Source of the DNA: Selaginella moellendorffii
Taxonomy: Eukaryota; Streptophyta; Lycopodiopsida; Selaginellales; Selaginellaceae
DNA: 64,000 nucleotides
Assembly: GCF_000143415.4 (NCBI RefSeq)
Contig: NW_003314283.1
Span: forward strand, 1,594,272 to 1,658,271
Direction: 5' to 3'
In this document: one piece after another, positions 53,263 through 64,000 of the stretch
Layout of the letters: the number at the start of each line of letters is the position of its first letter
How positions within the stretch are numbered: position 1 is the first letter of the stretch
The notes under the pieces: generated by a model
The model's database searches: none
The model's input: only the letters and a program-made list of their open reading frames with translations
What the model was told of the DNA's origin: nothing
Program-made: the position numbers and the translations under genes

Positions 53263-55060
53263 TGTAAGTGACTAATTTTTCCATTCTACTTTAGTCACTT
53301 AACCACACCTCCAACCACTTGGAGGAGTCTCACTCACAACCTCCATAAGTCTTATTCCGGACTTGGGGACTTGTTAGCCCCAGGAATGGCATCCGTGCCA
53401 CTCAACCGTTGCACTTGGTCCAAGTGTTCCATATATCCGATCTCATGACCGACACCCCAAGGTACCACCGACATATGAGCCCATTACGCTAGGCCATGCT
53501 CATTCATCTTGGTCACATCATTGGTCTAACACCACCTACATTGCAATCCTGTCTCTCCAAGACTGAGCCATTTGCCCATGAGTGGTCATCTCAAATCCAC
53601 TCCTTAGCGTCCTTAGGATGCCCACAGACATGGGGAATAGCCTTCCCCAATATCCCTTTTCCGGTCCCCACCAAGTCCCTTTCTGCCCATGGTTGTGTTT
53701 GCCAACACTGCTATTGGATCGAGGCCCACAAGCCCAACCACTAAGTCCCACAGTCTTCTGGGACTTCCTTGCCACACAACTATATCCTTGGTCTCTACTC
53801 CAGAGGACTACTCCTCTTCCTTTCCACAGTCTGGGCCTTTGGGACAACATTTCGGAACACCGTGGCCTTACGCGAGCCTCGTGGGTACTCTCCCCGCTTT
53901 TTGCCTTTGGGTGCTCTAGCCATGGGCTTAGAGCGAGGTTCTGTTGAGCCACGCCAAGTATCCAAGTAGGTAATGCCACCCACACTTGGATTGGGAGCAT
54001 CAACCATTTGATCTCTCGGGGGAACTAGAGCCGGCTCTTGAACACTTCACCAAGCTACCCCGCTTGTCGGTTTGTGTTCACTCTAGTCTTGGACTTCCCA
54101 GTGGGCAGCTCATCACCCAACACTGGGTACAGCCTTCCTGGGCCAAACTGGCCTTTCCTAGCCAAATTGGCTCCACTGCAGTCCTCCCCCTTACTATACT
54201 TTTGGAGCTCACCAAACCCCCCAGGGTCTGGGAGACGAACCCTTTGGGCTTTCACCCTCTCAGACTCGAACTCGGACTCGGACTTGGACTTGGACTTGGA
54301 CTTGGACTCGGACTCGGGCTTGGACTCGGACTCGGGCTTGGGCTCGGTCTCGGCCTTGGCCTCGGTCTCGGTCCTGGTCCCGGTCTCGGTCTCGGTCTAG
54401 GTCTCAGTCCCGGTCTCGGTCTCAACCTCGGACTCCATCTTGGGTCTTTCTCGGACTCCATCTCAGACTCCATCTCGGACTCCATCTCGGGTCCATTTCG
54501 GACTCCGTCTCGGTCCATCTCGGACTCCATCTCGGGTCCATCTCGGACTTCATCTCGGACTCCATCTCGGACTCCATCTCGGACTCTATCTTGGGTCCAT
54601 CTCGGACTCCATCTCGGACTCCATCTCGGGTCCATCTTGGACTCCATCTCAGGTCCTTCTCAGACTCCATCTCGGGTCCTTCTCGGACTCCATCTTGGAC
54701 TCCACCTCGGGTCCATTTTGGACTCCATCTCGGGTCCTTCTCGGACTCCATCTTGGACTCCATCTCGGACTCCACCTCGGGTCCACCTCAGATTCCATCT
54801 CAGACTCCATCTCGAGTCCATCTCGGACACTTCCACGTGTCATGTGTTAGTCCTTTTTGAGTCCTTTTTTAGAGCCTCATTTATTGCTCACTTCGTGCTC
54901 ATTCCTCGAGCACTTTGTTGGGAGTTCCACTCCCGCTCTTGACCTTTCAAGTCGGAGCCTTTTAGTCCAAACGTGTTATGCTCGTTTGGCTTTTGCTTCG
55001 GCCACTACCACGTGGCACCCTTTCGGCTCCACTTTAGAGCTTAGGGATTTGTGTCTCACA
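53263..55060 (-). mobile_element. Solo LTR of element A family
   Basis: 1798 bp from TGTAAGTG to GTCTCACA, homologous along its length to the element A LTRs, with a perfect TSD CCTAA (53258-53262 and 55061-55065). No interior remains, as expected after LTR-LTR recombination. It interrupts the Helitron reading frame just after FNINYDPN. The CTCGGA array at 54262-54835 is present and diverged (TTGGACTTGGACTTGGACTT). Confidence 0.9.
54262..54835. repeat. CTCGGA-type array in the solo LTR
   Basis: Hexamers and 12-mers as in element A, with many C-to-T changes (CTTGGA). The changes fit decay of methylated cytosines or simple age. The long ORFs across it are artefacts of the repeat. Confidence 0.9.
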
Positions 55061-57649
55061 CCTAATTTATTATTACAATTATATCATTTGCTAAGAATAA
55101 TAAACCCTTACGCATAAGCTTTTCAAATGATGTATAATCTTGAATCATAAGAACAATGTCATTCAATTAACAATAGAACTTTGAAACATAGTGTTTACAT
55201 AATTGTTTGAAGTGAAGGTACTAATCTACATCATTTTAACTTGCCATGGACTAATGATGTTGTTGTTGTTTTTGCTATTGATAAGGGTGAGCCATCTCTT
55301 GATAGAGAAATATACATACATCCATATAACTCATAGTTGAAAAAAATTTCTATTCTCAATGAAAATTGTGATCTTGTGGTTTATCTTGTACTTTTACTAT
55401 TTGGTGATAAAGGTTGGTGTAAGAAAATCTACCATAATAAGTCGCATATAACACTACTTCAATACTACATATATTGATTATCTCAATAAGATAGTATTGG
55501 CAACTTTTTCGTTTATGATCAATTGCTACATGTTGGGAAGCTTACTCAACAATTTATGGTTGATGTTTATATAAAGGTTGAATCCAACACCTTTAATTTC
55601 TTTTGCACTCATAAAAAACACTTAAAAGTGGATTACTACATAGGTCTTATAGACTATATTAGCAATAGAGTTGCTACTAATAACGTTGAACTTGGAAAAG
55701 TTATAATTTTGCCTTCTACATTTCCTGGTAGCCTATGAGCAATGCAGTAACATTATCAAGATGCTATTGCTAGTGTCACACATTTTGGAAATCTTGACTT
55801 ATTTATTATATTTACATGCAACCCAAAGTGGCCTGAAACTGTGCAAAACTTATAGCCAAATAAATCATTTGAGGATCAACTTGATCTTATTTCAAGAGTT
55901 TTCAACATAAAACTTAAAGAATTCCTAATGACATAAGTATCAAAGCAATTTTTGAGAAGTGCATCGTATATGTTTATGTTATTGAATTCTAGAAAAGAGG
56001 TTTGCCTCATTATCATTTCTTAGCAATGTTATCAAGTGAAGACAAGATAAGAAACCATGACTCGATTGACAAATTTATCATCACACAACTGCTACACCCA
56101 CTGTTATAACTAGAATTGTATAACATAATTATAAATCATATGATACATGGTCCATATGGTAATTTAAATCCTAGAAGCCCTTGCATGGAAAATAATAAAT
56201 GCTCTAAGAATTATCCAAAAAACTTTAATATTGAAATTATTTATTATGTTGATAGTTATCCTAATTACTACTGACCCAATGATGGATGCACTTTTATAAA
56301 AAATGGTTGTAATATTGACAATAAATGGGGTGTTTTTTTATAATAAATACCTTTGTAAGAAATAGAAAGCACACATCAATGTAGAGATCTATGCTTCAAC
56401 TAAAAGTGTTAAATATTTATTTCAATATGTATACAAAGGTTATGACTATGCAACATTAGAATTTCTAATTGCATCTAAGAAATAAAGGACTTTAAATTGG
56501 GATGAAATCTCAAGCATTGTCAATGCTCTATATATTTCTGCTCCCGAAGCCATATGGCATATATTTAAGTTTCATATATATGATAAATCACTAACTATTA
56601 TACGCCATCTAGTTTATTTACCTATTTTTTAAAACATTTATTTCATACTAGATCATAAACAAGAAGCACTAGAAAGAGCCACTCAAAATGGAACAATGCT
56701 TACATAATAGTTCAATTTGAACATGTAAGATATTAATGCAAGGCAATACACATATGCTCAAATTCCATTACACTACACATATAATAAATCCTCTCATAAA
56801 TGGCAATTACATCAATGAAAAATTAAACTCATACTAAGAATGTATTCTATATTTTCTTTTAATAATGAGGTGTAACACTTGTGACTTATATTTCTTCATA
56901 AAAAAGATGTTATATCATTTGAGGATATATGTACTATCGAAGGTGTTATTTTCTTCTCTTTTAAATAAGCAGCTATAACAATGGAATTTTTAACAGATGA
57001 TTCAGAATGACAACATTGCATACAAGAAGCTTCTGCTTTTAAAATGTCATCCCAATTAAAAAAATTATTTATTTTTATTTGTTTGTATTGTTCACCAAAA
57101 GATCCAAAACTATTATGGGATTAATTCAAAATTGATATATCTGAGGATTATGCTAGAAATGATATAAACTATTTTGATATTGCTTTACTTAATATGAACT
57201 CAAAATTCCAACTACACAATAAATCTATTTATGATTTTGGTTTACCAATCCTAACTCTTACTCCCATTATCAAAATATGATTAATACATAAATCCCTAAT
57301 CTATCACAAGATTAAGTCAATGCAAATATAAATCAATTCAATCACGAACAATGGTATATTTTTGAGCTCATTATGAATGCCATTAACATTAACTAGCATC
57401 AATGTTTCTTTATTGATGGACCTGGTGGTATTGGGAAAACTTTTCTACTTAATACCATCATTACAGTATTACAATTAAAAAATAATTAGTGTGGCATGAA
57501 TTGGGATTGCAAACATTTTGCTAAAATATGGTCAAATGGCATATATAACTTTTAACTTTCTATTCCTTGAAATGAAACTTCTATCTCTACTTTAACAATT
57601 AATAGTGTTGTTGGAAAAACCATTAAACAAACAAATGTTCTCATATAGG

Positions 57650-60600
57650 TGTAAGCAACTAAATTTTCTATTCTACTTTAGTCACTTAATCACACCTTCG
57701 ACCACATAGAGGAGTCTCACTCACAACTAGGACTTTGGGATAACATTTTGGAATACTGTGGCCCTAGGCGAGCCTCATGAGTACTCTCCCCACCTTTTAC
57801 TTTTGGGTATGGGGCTAGAGCAAGGTTCTATTGAGCTATGCCAGGTATCCAAGTAGGTAGTGCCACCCACACTTGGATTGGGAGCGTTGACCATTCGATC
57901 TCCCAAGGGAGCTGGAGCCAGCTTTTGAACACTTCACCAAATTACCTTATTTGTTTGTCCGTATTTACTTTAGCTTTAGACTTCTCAATGATTATATCAT
58001 TACCCACCACATGGATATAGTTTTATTTGGTCACATTGGCTTTTTCTGGCCAAACTGGCTCCATTGGAGTCCTCCCCCTATTATACTTTTGGAGCTCACC
58101 AAATCCCCTAGGGTTTGGGAGATGAACACTTTGGGGTTCCACCCTCGGACTTGGACTCGGACTCCATCTAAGACTCCATCTCAGACTACTTCTCGGGTTC
58201 ATCTCAAACTACTTCTTGGGTTCATCTCAGACTCCTTCTTGGACTCCATTTCAGACTCCATCTTGGCACTTCCATGTGTCATGTGTTGGTCCTCTTGTGT
58301 CTCTTTTCTAGAGACTCACTTATTGATTGCTGCATGCTCGTTCTTCGAGCACTTTGTTAGGAATTCCACTCCCACTCTTGACTATCCAAATCAGAGCATT
58401 TAGTCCAAACGTGTTATACTTGTTTGAGCTTCTGCTTCGGCCACTACCATATAGCACTCTTTTGGCTCCACTTTGGGATAAAGGATTTATGTCTCACAAC
58501 TCCACCACCTATAGACAAAGTTTGATGTCTTTATTGAACAATAAATCATTTTATAGAGTAACACTATCAAATTTTACTCTTTCCATCCTTAGCACTAAGT
58601 TAATATTTGTTGATAGTTCAACACCGAAGGCTTACCATACTTTATCCATCCTTTAAAAAGCATAGTTTCTCCAACATAGAGATTCATTCTACCATTTGTG
58701 GTAGTTCTCTCCCTTTATTGGTTTAGTTTTTGCTAAACTTGTTAAAGACACCTTCTTTTTCTTAATCCCACTACTCAGTCTCGAGTAGTCTCAATTTTTA
58801 TCAATATAACCATTGCACTTTGAAACTTTTAATTTTAAATTTTCAAAGTCAATTTCCTAAATGTCTTTAATACCTTATATATTATGTAAACTCGACTTCC
58901 CCATCTTAGGAAGTTCTCTACTTGAGAGCACCATCATCCTCTCTTCTATTTCATGCTACCTTGGGCACTAAGTTCTAATTATCATAATTTGTGTTAGGGT
59001 TGTTCCTTTCTTGGCCACTAGTCTTTTGCTCCTATTGTTTGATTATTACACCAAAAAACATAGGATCACTACCTTCATCCTTGAGATATCTTTTCGGTTC
59101 CATAGCATAGATTTTGTTTTGCCAAATCTAAAGGGTGTTTTCCCCCTAGTAAGTTTCTTTAGCATTTTCTGTTATGGGGCCTATGCATGGCCTAACTTTG
59201 TGACCTTTCCATAGGTCTTTTTTATAAATTACTTTCTTGGACTCACCATACCATTGTATTTACACCATTGATTTCTCTTAAGTGTCCTTTTTACTTAGTT
59301 ACCTTAACTAAGTCACACTCTTACCAATAGTTCAAATCAACACTTTGAACTAAGAATCTTAATCCTTAACCAAATAAAGACCTTGTCCTTGTTTAGCCAC
59401 AAGATCACTTAGTGATATCATCTTGACACCTTATAAGGTTTGCCAATAAGAATTAAGTCTTTCAGACCTTTAAGTTGTTGACTATGACCCCGGGGGCATT
59501 CCCCACACTTGGCAGTGCACCCAAGCCAACCCTTCTGGCTAAAGATCCATAACAATTGAGATTGGGTGTCCCCACCTCATTCACCATGTCCTTGATGCCA
59601 CTTGCACTAAAGTGTTCAAGTTAGATATGTCGAGCTTTCACACTAAACAGTCTAACTATGCATTATAACTCTGAGGCATCTTCCACTTGGTGGTGTGCCC
59701 AAACCAGCCGCCTCACTGAGAGTCCATGACCACCAAAAAATGAGTGTCCTTATATTCCAAACCATTACCACGCCCTAGTGAGTTGGGATTCGAACTCAAG
59801 CACTAAAGAGTTGGGACTCGAACCCAACCTCTATATATGCATTTACGGATGGCATCACTAAGGATGTTTGGCGTAACTCCCCACGTTGGTGCACCAACTT
59901 ATACCTAAAGCACGCTATGGATCATAGATTAGGAATCTAGTTCCTCCGAACTATTAAATCCTCTCATTTGAAAAACTTGTGATCATGTATGGACTCCTCC
60001 ATACTTGGCTCCATGGGCCACCCTTTTTTAAATCAACACCTTCAACTTTGTTCCCTTGATTTGCCAATCTCACTTAGCAAACCAGCGTAACATGATTTCA
60101 TATATAAGCATAAAAGTCCTTAACCGTCGACTTTCATTCAAATCCATCCCTTTGAACACTCAAAAATTAGTTCCCTAACCTTGATAACTTCGCCTCTTAG
60201 CAAGTTTCAAGATCATGCTTCTATTATGCTATTCTAATTTTACGCGTTTTTATGAATCATTTACACTTGTTTTTCTAAGTATTTACTTACCTAGAATTGT
60301 CCTTAAGGAACTTTGAAGGGACTTTGTCCTTTAGTTTGCTAAGGCCTTTCCTTTTGTATGCTTTTTAATTGCTATATGGTTTAATATAGACAATTCCATA
60401 CTTTAGACTCTCTATAGCATCACAATTGTCAGTAATAACACTTTCGAGCACCCACTTGATTTTCCACTCCCAACTTACATAACCACCCTTAGTTATGCCC
60501 TTCGTTTTTTATGGTTCAGTTCTATCCTTTTACTACTTGTTTTTGCCATCATACATTCAGTTATTCTCCTCTAGGCTAAGAGGATAGCTTTGCACTTTCT

Positions 60601-63588
60601 ACCATGCCTTAGCAAGTATTCTTAGGGATGAATCTATTCAATAGCTTAGGGAGTGGTTCTTTAATTCAAACATGCTCATCTTGTAATCTTACACACTAGT
60701 ATTAACATTGCTAGTGCTAACTGATAGTTGGCATAAGAAATGATTGCTTTGGTCTTAATAAAGACCTAGACACAAGTGGAAAGTGTTGTGAAAGTAAGCT
60801 CATAGTGCTGATAGGGTGGAGACCCCAAATGTCTCAAAGGATGAGGCCTTGAAATCAAGTTGGTTGGTTCACGAGAACCCTTTGCCAAATGAATCCCAAT
60901 GGAAATAAGAATGGCATAGCCTAAGCTGGAAAGCATGCAATTTGAGTGTGTGGATCCAAATAATGGAAGAATTAGTAATGAGTTCTAGGACTTTACGACT
61001 ATAAGGCAACTAAGCAAAATATATAACATAATTGATTGGATTGGTAGAAGTTAACTTCCCAAGATTTCTTATTGGGATAAAAAGGTTAGATATATCTTAC
61101 GGGGGGATAAATTGTTTATGTTGCGATATAGTAAATCAATGTCATAAAGGGAAATGTTCATTGTCAAAGAAGGTCATTATTGGGATACTTAAACACTCTA
61201 AAACACCAATAAGTGGTGTTTGATATCATAAGGGCCTTACATAAGGCCTAAAAGACTAAATCTTTAGCGAATAATGGATAAAAGGTGTTATCTAATGTCC
61301 AAGGTTGTGGAGATAGAAAAAATCTATCTATCAAAATTAGATAAAGCCAAAAAAAGATTTTGACATGGCTAGCAATAGGTATAAAGAGGCTCATATAAAC
61401 ATCATAGTGTTCACATATAACTCTATACCAAAGTTTCTATTTCCGGGAATACCTTTCCCACACTTTAGTATGGCACATTCTGCCATCAATGAGATACCCA
61501 CTATTTTCATAATTAGATCTTATGATCTTCCCTGTCTTTTGTAGGGTGTAACACATTTTCATCTAAATGCTTTCACCAGTTTTTTAAAACCATTCCTTGA
61601 CTCCACTCAAGTCATCCAGCTCTTTGGACTTTGCTAATTTGATGACCCATAAACTCATAAGGACCATCTAAAACAAGTGTTACTCCAACACTTGATTATT
61701 TTTTGTTCTTTGTGGGCTACTTTTGCCCCTTAATACTATCCATTCATATTATGAAAATACCGATGCATCCTCAAAGTACACCCACAACTCCTTGGGTTTG
61801 TTCTAGCATTTATTAAAGGTAGCCTTGGCTACCATTTCAAAGACTTGTGTCTTTATCTATATTTGACCTCCCACAGTCATTAATTCTAGTTTTAAATTCT
61901 TGAGCACTATCTTCAACCATATAAGGATAACCTTATGACTTCTTTATCATTTAGGAGTTTCCATCATTCCTGTGATCCCAATTGTAGTTGCTTACTACAA
62001 CCACATTAACTAGTTTGCTAAGTCAAACGCTTATATAGATCATATTCTCAACTCTCTGAGGGAAAACCATCTATTATTCCTAAGATCCCAAAATTGTTCC
62101 CAAATTAACCCCTTTCTATCCACCATATTGCCACCATGTTCATTTATAAACTAAGGTGGGGAGTTATGCCTTTCCAACATGTTACTCTTCAAGGATAGGC
62201 CCACTTTTAGGAACTTTCGATGCCAAGACAAGTGATGATATACTTGACCATTAATAAAAGTTGGACTAAAGAATAGCTTTGATACCAAATTATAAGTGAC
62301 TAAATTTTCTATTATACTTTAGTCACTTAACCACACCTTTGACCACATGGAAGAGTTTCACTCACAACTTTCATAAGTTGTATTCCTGACTTAAGGACTT
62401 GCTACCCCCAAGAATGGCATATATGCCACTCAACCTTTGCATTTGGTTTAAGTGCTCAATGTGTCCGATCCCATAATCAACACCCAAAGGGACCATCGAC
62501 ATATCAACACATTACGCTAAGGCTATGCCCATTCACCTTTGTTACACTGGTGGTCCAACACTACTTACATCACAGTCCCATCTCCCAAAGATTGAGTTAT
62601 CCATCCATGAGTGATCATCCCTTGACCACATCTTAGCACCCTTAAGATGCCTGGAGACATGAGGAACACCCTTCCCTAATATCTTTTCTACTGTCCCCAC
62701 AAAATCCCTCTTTATCCACAGTTGTGCTCACCAACACTACCATTGGGTCAAAGCCTAAAGGCCTGACCATTAAGTCCCATTGTCCTTCATATCCTTGGTC
62801 ATTACACTAGAGGATTGCTCTTCTTCCTTTCTATAGTCTAACACTTTGGGATGATATTTCGAAACACCATGGCCCTATGCAAGCCTCATAAGCACTCTCC
62901 CCACCTTCTAACTTTGGGTGCCCTGTCCATGGGGCTAGAGTTAGGTTTTGTTGAGTCATGCCAAGTATCCAAGTAGGTAGTGCCACCCACACTCGGCATT
63001 GACTATTTCATCTCTCGGAGGAGCTAGAGCTAGCTCTTGAATACTTTACCAAACTACCCTGCCTGTCTATCTGTATTCACTTTAGTCTTGGACTCTTTAG
63101 TGGTTATATCATCACCCAACACATGGGTATAGCCTTCCTTGGTTACACTGGCCTTTTCCTGGCCAAATTGGCTCCACTAGAGTCCTTTGCTTACTATACT
63201 TTGGAGCCACCAAACCCCTTAGAGTTTGGGAGACAAATGTTTTGGGCTTTTACCCTCAGACTTAAACTCAGACTATTTCTTGGGTCCATCTCAAACCCCT
63301 TCTCAGGTCTATCTCAAACTCCTTATCGGACTCCATCTCAAACTCCTTTTCAGACTTCATCTTGAAACTTCCATGTGTTATATGTTGGTCCTCCTATGTC
63401 CCTTTTCTAAATACTCACTTATTGCTTGCTGCATATTCATTCCTTGAGCGAATTCCACTCCCACTCTTGATTATCCAAGTTAGAGCTTTTAGTCCAAACG
63501 TGTTACACTCATTTGGGCTTCCACTTCAACCACTACCATATAACACCCTTTCGGCTCCACTTTAGGGTTGAGGGATTTGTGTTTCACA
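57650..63588 (-). mobile_element. Older, degenerate member of the element A family
   Basis: The left LTR 57650-58498 is internally deleted to 849 bp. The right LTR 62291-63588 is 1298 bp, its TG start mutated to TA. Both share termini and body with element A. The interior (58499-62290) follows 41440-45540 in diverged form: the CCCCGGGGGCAT phrase at about 59487 corresponds to 42655. The ATACCAAAT complement of the primer-binding site lies at 62281-62289. Flanks ATAGG (57645) and ATGGG (63589) fit a TSD with one change. The Helitron helicase frame resumes right after the element, which confirms the boundaries. Only a few CTCGGA-like units remain (58145-58265, 63255-63365). Confidence 0.85.
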
Positions 63589-64000
63589 ATGGGATGAAAT
63601 TAGTAAGGCTCACACATATGCTTTCTCTGTAGTTGATAAATGTTTAAAGCAGATCAAATATAATTCTAAACCATTTGGAGGCATTACAATGATTACAAGT
63701 GGTGACTTTTGTCAAACCCTTTCTATTGTTCCCCATAGCCATAGAACCTCTATTATTTCAAGCTTAGTTAAAATGAATAGACTATGGTCACTCTTTACAA
63801 CAGTAACATTAATAAAGAATATGCATTCAAGCAATTTTTATTTTTCTGAATGGCTTCTCAAACTTGGCAATAGTGATAGTAGTTTATAATTGCCATATCT
63901 CCCACTAGATATTATTAAAATACCACATGCACTATCTATCTCTACACCTATTATAAACTTTGTTTTCCCAAATATAGAGACATTATAAAAACTTATATAG

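Larger units (their letters stand above)
52573..64000 (+). mobile_element. Decayed Helitron coding region (RepHel), split by LTR insertions
   Basis: Helitron protein motifs appear in order on plus, in pieces 52573-53262, 55066-57649 and 63594-64000. The N-terminal piece has NNALAFASMGANVDNLSGKS (53039). The Rep region has QDAIASVTHFGNLDLFIIFT followed by CNPKWPE (about 55765-55840), GLPHYHFLAML as the HUH motif (about 55998-56030), [20 protein letters not shown] with CSKNYPK (56140-56220), and SVKYLFQYVYKGYDYATLEF carrying the Rep tyrosines (about 56405-56460). The helicase has FFIDGPGGIGKTFLLNTI (Walker A, about 57408-57460), then after an insertion WDEISKAHTYAFSVVDKCLK, KPFGGITMITSGDFCQT and FSEWLLKLGN. 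Many in-frame stops exist, for example TAG at 55990-55992 just before the HUH motif. The termini (5-prime TC, 3-prime hairpin and CTRR) were not found; the 3-prime end lies beyond the window. Confidence 0.85.

Overview
The window looks like nuclear DNA of a land plant, most likely an early-diverging vascular plant such as Selaginella. Introns that can be placed are very short (about 45-65 bp). PPR genes are present, large genes are intronless, and there is a close relative of the EMS1/EXS LRR receptor kinase. The species is an inference; the plant origin is well supported.

Layout. (1) 1-11.1 kb: an intact PPR gene on the minus strand (658-2415), a decayed segmental copy of it (6455-8020), two smaller PPR scraps (about 4545-4760 and 10926-11082) and a gag-like scrap. 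A multi-exon minus-strand gene (8334-10395) has an RNase PH domain of the exosome RRP45 type joined to a C-terminal half that I do not recognise. (2) 11.1-25.2 kb: a compact run of minus-strand housekeeping and receptor genes. These are a plastid ribosome hibernation factor (PSRP1/HPF), an intronless SF3B2-like splicing factor, a coiled-coil protein with a GC-AG intron, an intronless 1367-residue EMS1-like LRR receptor kinase, a small membrane-anchored FAS1 protein and an organelle-type threonyl-tRNA synthetase. (3) 25.3-37.7 kb: a mosaic built from pieces of four genes: a plant phosphoglycerate-mutase-like histidine phosphatase, NOMO, ThrRS and an F-box gene. The same order (phosphatase, NOMO piece, ThrRS piece, F-box) occurs twice, at 25.9-28.1 kb and 32.4-35.2 kb. 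Between the two blocks lie a truncated, disabled NOMO copy and a large hairpin (31670-33190). The hairpin arms are about 750 bp inverted copies of the decayed phosphatase gene with a loop of about 14 nt. (4) 38.7-64 kb: an AT-rich nest of transposons.

Transposon nest, read from target-site duplications (TSDs). A decayed Helitron (Rep HUH motif, CNPKWPE motif and Pif1 helicase Walker A all readable) runs from about 52.6 kb beyond the window end. A solo LTR (53263-55060, TSD CCTAA) and a degenerate LTR element (57650-63588, TSD ATAGG/ATGGG) are inserted into it. Immediately left of it is LTR element B (38717-52567, TSD CTAGT). The left LTR of B is itself invaded by a near-intact non-coding LTR element A (39737-47301, TSD TCAAT) and by a 593-bp TRIM (47672-48264, TSD GTTTT/GTTTC). 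Family A LTRs carry a CTCGGA/CTCGGACTCCAT array that is open in nearly every frame but is not a gene. I saw no gag-pol coding region in A or B, so both look non-autonomous.

No CRISPR array, rRNA or complete tRNA was seen. Exon boundaries were read by eye from GT/AG signals and frame continuity.
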